NCBI GenBank assembly: GCA_963719005.1 | Contig: CAVRAR010000014.1 | Coordinates: 1,488,001 to 1,552,000, forward strand | Direction: 5' to 3' | DNA: 64,000 nt | From: G963675935 sp963719005 | GTDB taxonomy: Bacteria > Planctomycetota > Planctomycetia > Pirellulales > Thermoguttaceae | Shown here: piece after piece, positions 56,436 to 64,000 of the stretch | How the letters are laid out: every line of letters begins with the position of its first letter | How positions within the stretch are numbered: position 1 is the first letter of the stretch | The notes under the pieces: model-generated | What the model was told of the DNA's origin: nothing | The model's input: the letters and a program-made list of their open reading frames with translations, nothing else | Database searches by the model: none | Translations under genes and position numbers: made by a program

Positions 56436-57533
56436 CTACTGCTTCGGCCCGTAGCGGCGATTGAAGCCTTCGGGATCGAAGGGGTCGGCGGGCTGGTCGA
56501 ACGAAGCCGGCGCGACGCCCTTGGCGGCCTTGCCCGGTGCACCGGCGTCGCGGGGCGTTCGCCGCCGCGCCGTCGCCGTTAACAGACGCCCCTTCCCGGC
56601 GTCTTGCGGCAGCCGTGCCGGCGCGGCCTCGTCGGGCGGCTCCGTAACCTCGGGCGGGCCGCGGCGCGCGACCGACTCGGGCTGATCCTCCGACTCCGGC
56701 CGCGCAATCTGGCTGGCCCAATCCAGCAGGCGCTGGTATTGCAGCGCCTGATGTTCGCCGAAGATCGCATGTTGCAGCGTGCCGTGCGGTTTGGCGGCGG
56801 CGGTCAACAGTCTGCTCGCCGCCGGATTCTCGCGATCGATCAGTTGCAGCGCGGAGTAGAGGTTCCGCTGCGTGGTCCGCCTGCTCGACGGCCTGCCCGC
56901 CGCAATGTGCCAGAGCCGCAGGCCCGTCTCCGACTGCGGACCGTGGCAGCCCGCCGCCGCACAATTGTTCAGAAGCAAGGGCTGCACCGATTGCGTAAAC
57001 GTCTCGACGACCCCGCGCGGCATCCCGCGAATCATTCGATCCAATTCATCGTTCGAGGGGCCGGGCGTCAGCAGCTTCTTGGAATGCGGGTCCACGGGCG
57101 GCGGCGGCTCCATCGCCATTTTCAGGCGATGCTGCAACGCGGCGATCATCGGATTTTTCGGATCGGCGGCGGTGGCGTCGGCCAGTTCGACCGTGGCCAA
57201 GCCGAAGAGGTTATGCCGCATGCACCACTGCGCCAATTCGAGATGGTCGTGCACGTTGCCCACCTGGATCAGCGCCCGTTTCCGGCGATACCCTTCCTCC
57301 AGGCTGCTGCAAACCAGATCGACGTCGGCCTGCCTGATACGAATCCGGCCGTTCGGCAGATCGACGATGTAGATTCCCTCGTCGCGGCTGACCCGGCCTT
57401 CGATGACTTCGCCGTTGCGCAGCAAGACCATCCCTTGGACGGGCGGGGCGGCCGGCGATTGCGCCCTCGCCTGCGAGAACGCGGCGGCAAGGAGCGTCGT
57501 AACGACGGCAGTTCGCGCAAAATGGGCCAGCAT
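56436..57533 (-). CDS. Exported protein with a CX4CH motif
   Basis: 365 residues from MLAHFARTAVV. Signal peptide ends near SQARAQ. An early domain (LRNGEVIEGRVSRDEGIYIV, then DLPNGRIRIR) is beta-rich. NNCAAAGCHGPQSETGLRLW contains a CX4CH motif; the usual haem-c motif is CXXCH, so haem binding is uncertain. The C-terminus is Pro/Arg-rich and looks disordered. The function is unknown. Frame upstream of 57533 runs through a family C repeat. Confidence 0.72.
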   Translation of the reverse strand: MLAHFARTAVVTTLLAAAFSQARAQSPAAPPVQGMVLLRNGEVIEGRVSRDEGIYIVDLPNGRIRIRQADVDLVCSSLEEGYRRKRALIQVGNVHDHLELAQWCMRHNLFGLATVELADATAADPKNPMIAALQHRLKMAMEPPPPVDPHSKKLLTPGPSNDELDRMIRGMPRGVVETFTQSVQPLLLNNCAAAGCHGPQSETGLRLWHIAAGRPSSRRTTQRNLYSALQLIDRENPAASRLLTAAAKPHGTLQHAIFGEHQALQYQRLLDWASQIARPESEDQPESVARRGPPEVTEPPDEAAPARLPQDAGKGRLLTATARRRTPRDAGAPGKAAKGVAPASFDQPADPFDPEGFNRRYGPKQ

Positions 57534-57618
57534 GGGGGGCGGATAGTAGTCGTTCCGCCACCCCGCGTCAAGAGTGAATTCTAGCGGGGCAAAGCGAAGA
57601 AAGGGCATCTGTCGGTTA

Positions 57619-57711
57619 GTGGGGCAGACATTCCGATCGGTGGGGCAGACATTCCTGTCTGCCGGGAGAAATGCGGCACATTTGGCAGACAAGAATGTCT
57701 GCCCCACCGGC
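57619..57711. repeat. Palindromic element family C, copy 3
   Basis: The left arm gtggggcagacattcc occurs twice in succession (57619 onward and 57641 onward), pairing with aagaatgtctgccccaccgg (ending 57711). It lies 12 bases after the MFS stop. Confidence 0.85.
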
Positions 57712-57722
57712 CCGAAAAACGT

Positions 57723-59006
57723 CTACACGTCCCGATCGGGCTCCTCCGCGGCCGCGGGGCGGATCGAGGCGAGGGAGCCGATTTTGAGGATTTGCGGCCA
57801 GATTCGCAGCGCGGCCAATACGACGAGGATCGTACCCACGCCGCCGCCAACCACCGAGGCGACGGGTCCAAACAGCCACGCCGTCAGGCCCGACTCCATG
57901 CCGCCGAGATCGTTCGATGCCACGATGAAGATGCTGTTGACGGCCGACACCCGCCCCCGCATTTCGTCGGGCGTAAGCATCTGCACCAGCGTGTGACGGA
58001 CCACGACACTGATGTTGTCGAGCGCGCCAATCACGAGCATCATCAGCAGCGAGAGCAGATACCAGCGGGAAATGCCGAAAACGATCGTGGCCGCGCCGAA
58101 GCCGGCGACCGCCCAGAGCAGCGTCACGCCGGCACGCCGCAACGGCGGCCGATGGGCCAGCAAGACCGCCATACAAATCGCCCCGATCATGTCGCCCGCC
58201 ATGAGCACGCCGTATCCAGCCCCACCAACGTGGAGCATGGCGGCAAAAACGGGCACGAGGTAAGTGACACCGCCCAACAACACCGCGAACAGATCGAGCG
58301 TGATCGCGGCGAGAATGAGGGGGGTATTCCAGACGAACCGAACGCCCGCAACGAGACTCTGCCACGAAACCGCCTGCTCCGCGTGAGCCGCGGCACGATA
58401 CCGTATTCGGGAGATTGCCGCGATCGCCGCGATTCGGCAGAGCAACACCAAGGCGAAGATCGGCGCCATTGTTTGAAACATGTCCAGCATGGCTCCGCCG
58501 ACGACGAGCCCCGTAACCGAGGCGATGTAGAACACCGAGCTATTCCACGCCACACCTATGGAAAAGAGTTCCGCGGAGATCAGATTCGGCAGCATCGCTT
58601 GCCGCGCTGGATTTCCTAGAGCCCACCCCACCGTGCCGATGGTCAGCAGCACGTAGTACCACACGGTGGCGTTTCCCGCCGACATCGTGACGACCAGCAG
58701 CCCGGCCGCCGCCACGATGCCCAGTGAAAAACTGCTCGTCATCAGCCGCAGTCGGTTGAAACGGTCTGCAAATTGCCCGCCCGGGATGGACAACAATATC
58801 ACCGGCAGGGCCAGCACCAGTCCCAGGATGCCGAGCAACAGCGACTCATGCTTCGGATCGCCATACAGTTTCACCAGATAGAAACTGACCGCGACGAATT
58901 CGACGCGTCGGGAAAACGTAATCAGGAACCAACTGCCGGCATAGTACCGGTAGTTGGGGTTCCTCCAGAGGACGTAGGGGTCGGGCTTGGCGGTGACATC
59001 AGACAT
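57723..59006 (-). CDS. MFS transporter (EntS/MFS_3-like)
   Basis: Membrane exporter of the major facilitator superfamily, 427 residues with about 12 predicted helices. GGQFADRFNRLRLM is the conserved loop 2-3 motif. MRGRVSAVNSIFIVASNDLG near the C-terminal half is typical of the MFS_3/EntS-like group. The substrate cannot be given. ATG at 59006. Confidence 0.88.
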   Translation of the reverse strand: MSDVTAKPDPYVLWRNPNYRYYAGSWFLITFSRRVEFVAVSFYLVKLYGDPKHESLLLGILGLVLALPVILLSIPGGQFADRFNRLRLMTSSFSLGIVAAAGLLVVTMSAGNATVWYYVLLTIGTVGWALGNPARQAMLPNLISAELFSIGVAWNSSVFYIASVTGLVVGGAMLDMFQTMAPIFALVLLCRIAAIAAISRIRYRAAAHAEQAVSWQSLVAGVRFVWNTPLILAAITLDLFAVLLGGVTYLVPVFAAMLHVGGAGYGVLMAGDMIGAICMAVLLAHRPPLRRAGVTLLWAVAGFGAATIVFGISRWYLLSLLMMLVIGALDNISVVVRHTLVQMLTPDEMRGRVSAVNSIFIVASNDLGGMESGLTAWLFGPVASVVGGGVGTILVVLAALRIWPQILKIGSLASIRPAAAEEPDRDV

Positions 59007-59106
59007 TTTCCAGCCATTTTGATCGCCACGCTGCCGCCGTGCAAGGTCATTGTCGCCCGCCGGTGCATCGAATACACTGAGTGCGCGCCATCACGTGCAA
59101 CTTCAA

Positions 59107-59203
59107 GTCCCCTCGCCCTTTGGGAGAGGGTTAGGGTGAGGGCCGCGTCGCAACCCATGAAGCCCTCACCCCCTGCCCCTCTCCCAAAAGGAGAGGGGAG
59201 ATC
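59107..59203. repeat. Palindromic element family E, long copy
   Basis: ccctcgccctttgggagagg...ttagggtgagggc is inverted as gccctcaccccctgcccctc...tcccaaaaggagaggg. It lies upstream of the IS630 element. Confidence 0.65.
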
Positions 59204-59230
59204 ACCCTGTCCCCTGATCCCTGCCCCCTA

Positions 59231-60263
59231 GAGCAGTTCCACGGTAGGTCTAGCGCATTCTGGGCGAACTCGGTAAATTGGGTTCATCTCACTCAAGGAG
59301 GTGACCCTGATGAAACCGTACGATGCGGAGTTTCGCGGCGAAGTGCTCGCCGCGTGCGATACGAACGAAGAGCGGCGCGTGATGGCGCTGCGTTTCAAAG
59401 TTTCAGAATCTTGGGTGCGGCGCATCCAGCAACAACGTCGCGAGACCGGCCAAGTGGCGCCAAAGAAGGCGGCTCCGCGTCAGCCCGCGTGGCATGCTTG
59501 GGCAGACTGGCTCGTCGCCAAGATCGCGGCTCGGCCCGACATCTATCTGCGCGAACTGCAAGCCGATTTGAAGCGGGAGCGCGGCGAAGAGGTTTGCCTG
59601 GGAACGCTTTGCGCCGCATGCCAAGCGCTCAAGCAGTCGCGAAAAAAAAGACGCTGATTGCCAGCGAACAGGATCGCCCCGATGTGGTTGAGCAGCGCGC
59701 GGCATCGCGCGCTTCGCAGGAGTCGATCGATCCCGCCAAAGTCGTTTTCATCGATGAAACGTGGGCTAAATCCAACATGACCCGCACCTACGGCCGCTCG
59801 GAACTCGGCACGCGTTTGCTGGAAAAAACTCCTTGCGGACGTTGGCAGACGACGACTTTTTTGGGCGCATTGCGGGCCGAGGGATTCATCGCTCCGCTTA
59901 CCGTGGAAGGCGGCATCAACGGCGAACTGTTCCGCGCCTGGGTCGAGCAACATCTGGCACCGGCCTTGAAACCTGGCGACATCGTGGTGATGGACAATCT
60001 CTCCAGCCACAAGGTGGCTGGAGTTCGCAAAGCCATCGAAGCGGCCGGTGCCGAGCTGCGCTACCTGCCCCCGTACTCGCCGGACCTGAACCCCATCGAG
60101 TTGGCGTTTTCCAAGTTCAAAAAGTTGCTCCGTGACGGAGCCGAACGGACCGTCGATAAGCTATGGAAACTCTGCGGCAGCATCCTCGACCAATTCACGG
60201 AATCCGAGTGCCGAAACTATTTTCAACACTGCGGATACCGCTACACCTAAAATGAAACCGCTC
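59231..60263 (+). mobile_element. IS630-family insertion sequence, about 1.03 kb
   Basis: Flanked by TA on both sides (59229-59230 and 60264-60265), the IS630/Tc1 target. The ends form an imperfect inverted repeat: gagcagttccacggtaggtc (59231 onward) against the complement of the right end, gagcggtttcattttaggtg. It carries one split transposase gene. Confidence 0.85.
59310..60250 (+). CDS. IS630 transposase, expressed by -1 frameshifting
   Basis: Two overlapping frames encode one DDE transposase of about 312 residues. The first frame (HTH, MALRFKVSESWVRRIQQQRR) ends at 59657; the second holds the catalytic core with VVFIDETWAKS, DIVVMDNLSSHK and YLPPYSPDLNPIE. They overlap at an A8 run (59642-59649), a normal slippery site for -1 frameshifting in IS630 elements, so the break is probably programmed. 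ATG at 59310 has AGGAGG about 7 bases upstream. Confidence 0.88.
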
Positions 60264-60286
60264 TAATCCCTAATCGCTCACAACCC

Positions 60287-61522
60287 GTGCCCCAAGTCAT
60301 CCTGAAACCCCGCAAGGCGCGTCCCTTCTACGCCCGACACCCCTGGGTGCTCGATTCGGCCATCGCTCGCGTCGAGGGCGACCCCGCCGACGGGGACATC
60401 GTCGATCTGTTGGGCGACAAGGGCAAGTTCATCGCCCGCGGTGTTTTTAACAGCCGCAGCCGCATCCGCGTGCGGCTCTATACCTGGGACGCCGACACGA
60501 CGCTGGACGACGCCTTTTGGCACCGGCGAATCGCGGCGGCCGTGCAGTTTCGCTCGCAACTCGGCTACGACGACCCCCAGGGCGCCGCCCGGCTCATTTT
60601 CAGCGAAGGCGACGGGCTAAGCGGGTTGATCGTCGATCGCTACGCCGACTATCTTGCCATCCAAGTGACGGCCCAGGCGATGGCGGTCCGGCTACCGCAG
60701 ATCGTGCCGATGCTTGTGGAAATGGTTCATCCGAAGGGGATCATGATCCGCACCGAGCGCGGCGTCAGCCGAACCGAGGGCATCGAGCTCCGCGACGGAC
60801 CCTGGGGGACTGTCCCAATTTCCGTGTCAGCGGAAATGGGACTGTCCCCTTCGCCCTGGGGCCAACCGCCCGACGGACCAATTTTGATCGTCGATAACGG
60901 CTTGAAATACGAGGTCGATTTGGCCGAGGGGCAGAAGACGGGCTTCTATCTCGACCAGCGCGAGAACCGCGTGGCGGCGGCCCGCTATTTCCGCGATCGC
61001 CGGGTGCTGGACATGTTTTGCTACAGCGGCGGATTCGCCATGGCCGCCTCGGCCCTCGGCGGCGCCCGCGAGGTCTTGGGCGTCGATACCAGCCAGCGTG
61101 CCGTGATGCTCGCCTGGGCGAACGTGCAGCGGAACGGCCTGCAGAACGTGCGATTTCAGGAGGGGGACGGATTCCAGACGCTGCAATCGCTGATCGACGC
61201 CGGCGAGCGTTTCGGCGGCGTGATTCTGGACCCGCCCAAGTTCGCCCGCAGCCGCAGCGCCGTCGAAGAAGCCCTGCGAGCTTATCATTGGCTAAACCGA
61301 CTCGGCGTCTCGCTCTTAGAGCCGGGTGGCATCCTAGTCACATGCAGTTGTTCCGGCCACGTCACCCGCGAGGACTTCCTCTACATGCTAGTCGGCGTCG
61401 CCCAGCAAACCCACCGCGAAATCCAAATCCTCGACCAGCGCGGGGCTTCGCCAGACCACCCCATCAACGCGGCGTGTTTGGAAGGCGAGTATCTGAAGTG
61501 CTTCATTTGCCGGGTTGTTTAG
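60287..61522 (+). CDS. Class I rRNA large-subunit methyltransferase (RlmI-like) with an in-frame palindrome
   Basis: SAM-dependent methyltransferase of about 411 residues, PUA domain first (ILKPRKARPFYARHPWVLDS) and the Rossmann domain later (VLDMFCYSGGFAMAASALGG, then VILDPPKFARS). The usual central EnGl segment (GPILIVDNGLKYEVDLAEGQ and KTGFYLDQREN) is present. Just before it, about 20 residues (GTVPISVSAEMGLSPS) come from a family A palindrome (60805-60849), so the protein is slightly longer than usual. GTG at 60287. RlmI methylates 23S rRNA; the exact site here is not certain. Confidence 0.9.
   Translation: MPQVILKPRKARPFYARHPWVLDSAIARVEGDPADGDIVDLLGDKGKFIARGVFNSRSRIRVRLYTWDADTTLDDAFWHRRIAAAVQFRSQLGYDDPQGAARLIFSEGDGLSGLIVDRYADYLAIQVTAQAMAVRLPQIVPMLVEMVHPKGIMIRTERGVSRTEGIELRDGPWGTVPISVSAEMGLSPSPWGQPPDGPILIVDNGLKYEVDLAEGQKTGFYLDQRENRVAAARYFRDRRVLDMFCYSGGFAMAASALGGAREVLGVDTSQRAVMLAWANVQRNGLQNVRFQEGDGFQTLQSLIDAGERFGGVILDPPKFARSRSAVEEALRAYHWLNRLGVSLLEPGGILVTCSCSGHVTREDFLYMLVGVAQQTHREIQILDQRGASPDHPINAACLEGEYLKCFICRVV
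60805..60849. repeat. Palindromic element family A inside the rRNA methyltransferase
   Basis: ggggactgtcccaatttccg (60805-60824) pairs with cggaaatgggactgtcccc (60831-60849) except at one central pair. In frame. Confidence 0.85.
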
Positions 61523-61721
61523 GGCCGTTTGTGACCACGGAAGTCCGCCCTTTGTCGCCTCTCACTCTGTCGTTGTGCTCAAATTGTCCCGGATGAGCCC
61601 GCGGACGGCCTATCGCAACAACCGACGTCCGATGGCATAATAGTGGAGTCGCCGTCTAGTGAGGCCGTTCTGCGTCGCCTGACTGAGCACGGCACTTAAG
61701 GCACAACGAACCGAGGTCAAC

Positions 61722-62669
61722 ATGGACAAATACGAAGAGTACCACATGACTCCCGTGCCGAAAACGGACCCGTTTCCCTATACGGAAGTGAAAACAGAGC
61801 GGGGTGCCGATGCGGACCGAGATGAATTGGCGGATGACTTACTGAATTGGTTCGCATGGAATTATGTCAACCCGACAAAATGGTCATGGGTGTTTCGGGG
61901 TACGAGAAAGCACGACTACCAATTGGATAGTTCACTCGACAGGAGGCTGAATGGCACGACAGAGTTCAGCCGACAGAATGCCGAGGATTATCTTCTCAGT
62001 CAATTCAAGAAGGCCGCGCGACATTTTCCTGAGACCTTGATGGTCCAAGACGAAGACAAGTTGGAATGGTTGGCTCTAATGCAGCACTACGGAACTCCAA
62101 CAAGGCTCCTCGACTTCACCCGTTCCCCATACGTGGCTTGCTTTTTCGCGTTGGAAGAGCTCCACACCGATGCAGCAGGGCAAGAAAAAGAAAACGGTGC
62201 GATTTGGGCTGTCGATACCGCGTGGTTGATACGGAACAGTCTTCGTTGTCTTCACGAGAGTAGCGACACGCTGCCAGAATTCACGGAGGATGGCCTCGTA
62301 AACGGCGGGGTCTTGTCGCAGAACTTCAATAGGCTTTTCGTCTGTAATCCGTGGCACTTGGTATTGCCCATAGGGCCGTCCCGCTCAAACCCACGACTGT
62401 TGGCACAGCAGGGGCTTTTTCTGTGCCCAAGCATAGCTGAAGCTGGTTTTCGAAAGAACCTTGCGTCGTATAGGGACTACACGCAGGATATGGCCGACCA
62501 TGTGTTCAAGATTATTGTCGAAGCGCGAACGCGGATAAACCTCCTGTCGGAGCTGCACCTCATGAACATCAGCCGTGCAACCCTATTTCCCGGCCTGCCA
62601 GGATACGCGAAATCACTTGCTCACGAGGTTGAATTCAGGTCGGCCGATGAAATCAGGCGATTCAGGTAA
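61722..62669 (+). CDS. FRG-domain protein
   Basis: 315 residues. WVFRGTRKHDYQLDSSLDRR and WLALMQHYGTPTRLLDFTRS followed by PYVACFFALEE are the FRG domain signatures (Phe-Arg-Gly motif, about residues 60-150). The rest has no recognised domain and no membrane segment or signal peptide. FRG proteins occur in many antiphage and mobile-island settings, but the activity is unknown. The codon usage looks lower in GC than its neighbours, which fits recent transfer. The gene is isolated, followed by a long repeat array. ATG at 61722. Confidence 0.82.
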   Translation: MDKYEEYHMTPVPKTDPFPYTEVKTERGADADRDELADDLLNWFAWNYVNPTKWSWVFRGTRKHDYQLDSSLDRRLNGTTEFSRQNAEDYLLSQFKKAARHFPETLMVQDEDKLEWLALMQHYGTPTRLLDFTRSPYVACFFALEELHTDAAGQEKENGAIWAVDTAWLIRNSLRCLHESSDTLPEFTEDGLVNGGVLSQNFNRLFVCNPWHLVLPIGPSRSNPRLLAQQGLFLCPSIAEAGFRKNLASYRDYTQDMADHVFKIIVEARTRINLLSELHLMNISRATLFPGLPGYAKSLAHEVEFRSADEIRRFR

Positions 62670-64000
62670 CCGTCTGAGCGGCGATGAACGGGGGGAGCCT
62701 TCTCGGTCGATTTGTCAGTCCTTCGCCTTTCCGTTCAACCAAAGTTCCGGTTCGCTCGAGTCGATGCTGTCGCTCCAGAAGATGCGGCGTCCAATGCGGA
62801 CAACTCTTACGCCCGTGCACGGGCGTTTCCGCCGCAGGCGGTATTAGGCCCATGCTTTAGCATGGGTTCGCAGCTGTCGCCGTTCATTTCTATTCTTTCC
62901 TCATCCATTTGTCACGCCTGTTTACGGGCGTCCTCCTTTCATTAGCGTGTGGAGGCGGTGCTATCCCGAAGGGATTTCGTAAGGCAGCCCAGGGTTGCCG
63001 CGCAGCGGCTACCCTGGGTGACGAACATCGTCACGCATTTACCCCGAAGGGGTTGCGTAAGGGCGGAGCGACAATACGGAACCCTTTCAGGGTTCGCCGG
63101 ACAGGCGGGCCGGTAACCCAGGGTAGCCGCTACGCTGCGCTCCGCGGCAACCCTGGGCTACCTTACGAAAGCCCTTCGGGCTAATTCCAACGTCACAACC
63201 GCTTGCGGAACAATACGCAAAAGGCGGATGATCTCTTTACAGGCGTCCTGCTCACCGATGGTCGAGGAGGCTCGTAAACGAGCCTGACAACCGACACACG
63301 TTTCGCGGCGATCCAAACCCGGCGTAAACGCCGGGCCTAATACCGCTGCGTGGAACGGGCCGTGAACGGCCCTGCAAAATGCAACTTGAACCACATCACG
63401 GTTCCCCAGGGCGTTGCCCTGGGCTTTCGGGTTTGACCCCTTCGGGGCCGCCATTTCAACGTCGTTCAGAATTCCAAAGGCAAAAAAAGCGGGCTGGCGG
63501 TTTTTCGGTTGATTCTTCCGTCTTTCCCGTTTCGTTCGACTAAATCTCCGACTCGCTCAGATCGACGCGGTCGCTCCAGGAGATGCCGCGCCCAATGCGG
63601 ACAACTCTTACGCCCGTTCACGGGCGTTTCCGCCGCAGGCGGTATTAGGCCCATGCTTTAGCATGGGTTCGCCGCCGCCGTCCATTTCTGTTTTTTCCCT
63701 CATCGATTTGTCACGCCCGTTTACGAGCGTCCTGCTCAGCGACGGTGGAGGAGGCTCGTAAACGAGCCTGACAACCGACACATGTTTCGCGCCGATCTGA
63801 ACCCGGCGTAAAACGCCGGGCCTAATACCGCTGCGTGGAACGGGCCGTGAACGGCCCTGCAAAATGCAACTTGAACCACATCACGGCTCCCCAGGGCGTT
63901 GCTCTGGGCTTTCGGGTTTGACCCCTTCGGGGCCGCCATTTCAACGTCGTTCAGAATTCCAAAGGCTAAGAGAGGGGGCGGGCGGTTTTTCGGTCGATTC
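62670..64000. repeat. Tandem hairpin-rich repeat array, unit about 485 bp, continuing beyond the window
   Basis: No gene. Segment 62686-62936 recurs at 63487-63733, and 63243-63483 recurs at 63727-63968 (offset 484-485 bases); a third copy starts at about 63971. The first unit has roughly 306 extra bases (62937-63242) with long hairpins such as cccagggttgccgcgcagcg. Several hairpins share the apex gtaaac or gtgaac with different stems: ggctcgtaaacgagcc (63269), cccggcgtaaacgccggg (63318), gggccgtgaacggccc (63357) and cgcccgtgcacgggcg (62810). Confidence 0.85.
63269..63284. repeat. Hairpin with GTAAAC apex (example)
   Basis: ggctcgtaaacgagcc, repeated at about 63753. One of several hairpins in the array with this apex. 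Confidence 0.8.

Noticed and set aside
56436..57533. c-type cytochrome
   Set aside because: The motif is CX4CH, not CXXCH, and no other haem-binding feature is visible.
59642..59649. IS630 frame break counted among sequencing errors
   Set aside because: The A8 run at this position and the conserved overlap fit programmed -1 frameshifting typical of IS630 elements, so it was kept separate from the G/C-run indels.
62670..64000. CRISPR array
   Set aside because: The repeats are hairpins of variable stem in units of about 485 bp, without regular short direct repeats and unique spacers, and no cas gene is present.
62670..64000. Small open frames in the terminal array
   Set aside because: They change from copy to copy and follow the repeat structure; none has a Shine-Dalgarno or known domain.

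Overview
The window looks like a high-GC chromosome segment from a planctomycete, probably order Pirellulales. The clues are four PEP-CTERM proteins (one with a dockerin), a DUF1559 pseudopilin-like protein, a zinc-ribbon Ser/Thr kinase beside a FATTHW-type ECF sigma factor, the PVC small basic protein, and many membrane or secreted proteins of unknown function. No rRNA, tRNA or CRISPR array was recognised.

Layout. 0-3 kb: kinase (cut by the window edge), ECF sigma factor, NarL-type response regulator, all on the minus strand. 3-6 kb: mlaE-mlaF-mlaD lipid-transport operon (minus). 6-9 kb: a TTAA-bounded MITE-like element, small basic protein, formylglycine-generating-enzyme-like protein, PduO-type cobalamin adenosyltransferase. 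9-14 kb: a nitrogen block, amt-glnB-glnD, with a sigma-54-like promoter upstream. 14.5-18.7 kb: four PEP-CTERM genes. 18.7-35 kb: housekeeping genes (hemE, acpS, aroA, cyclophilin, PfkB kinase, sugar epimerase) mixed with membrane or zinc-ribbon hypotheticals and a toxin-antitoxin pair. 35.5-40 kb: aconitase and endonuclease IV. 40-52 kb: three tandem, mutually related giant secreted/membrane proteins that I do not recognise. 52-61.5 kb: maf, RluA-type pseudouridine synthase, aspartokinase with duplicated ACT pairs, MFS exporter, an IS630 element, and an RlmI-type rRNA methyltransferase. 61.7 kb to the end: an FRG-domain protein and a tandem hairpin-rich repeat array that continues past the edge.

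Three things stand out. First, several families of short palindromic elements are scattered through the window, and many sit in frame inside conserved genes (kinase, glnD, RluA, RlmI, giant protein 3, a membrane protein). In one family the loop is conserved while the two arms change together. One copy of a second family is bracketed by a perfect 24-bp duplication that splits a former ATGA stop/start overlap. Second, the 40-52 kb triplicated cluster has no family I can name. Third, the terminal array has many hairpins with different stems but the same GTAAAC/GTGAAC apex.

Many conserved genes (mlaE, mlaF, amt, glnD, the giant genes, lysC) carry single-base indels, mostly in G/C runs, and two genes carry in-frame TAG codons. 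I treat most of these as likely sequencing or assembly errors and give merged gene coordinates, but real decay cannot be excluded from sequence alone.
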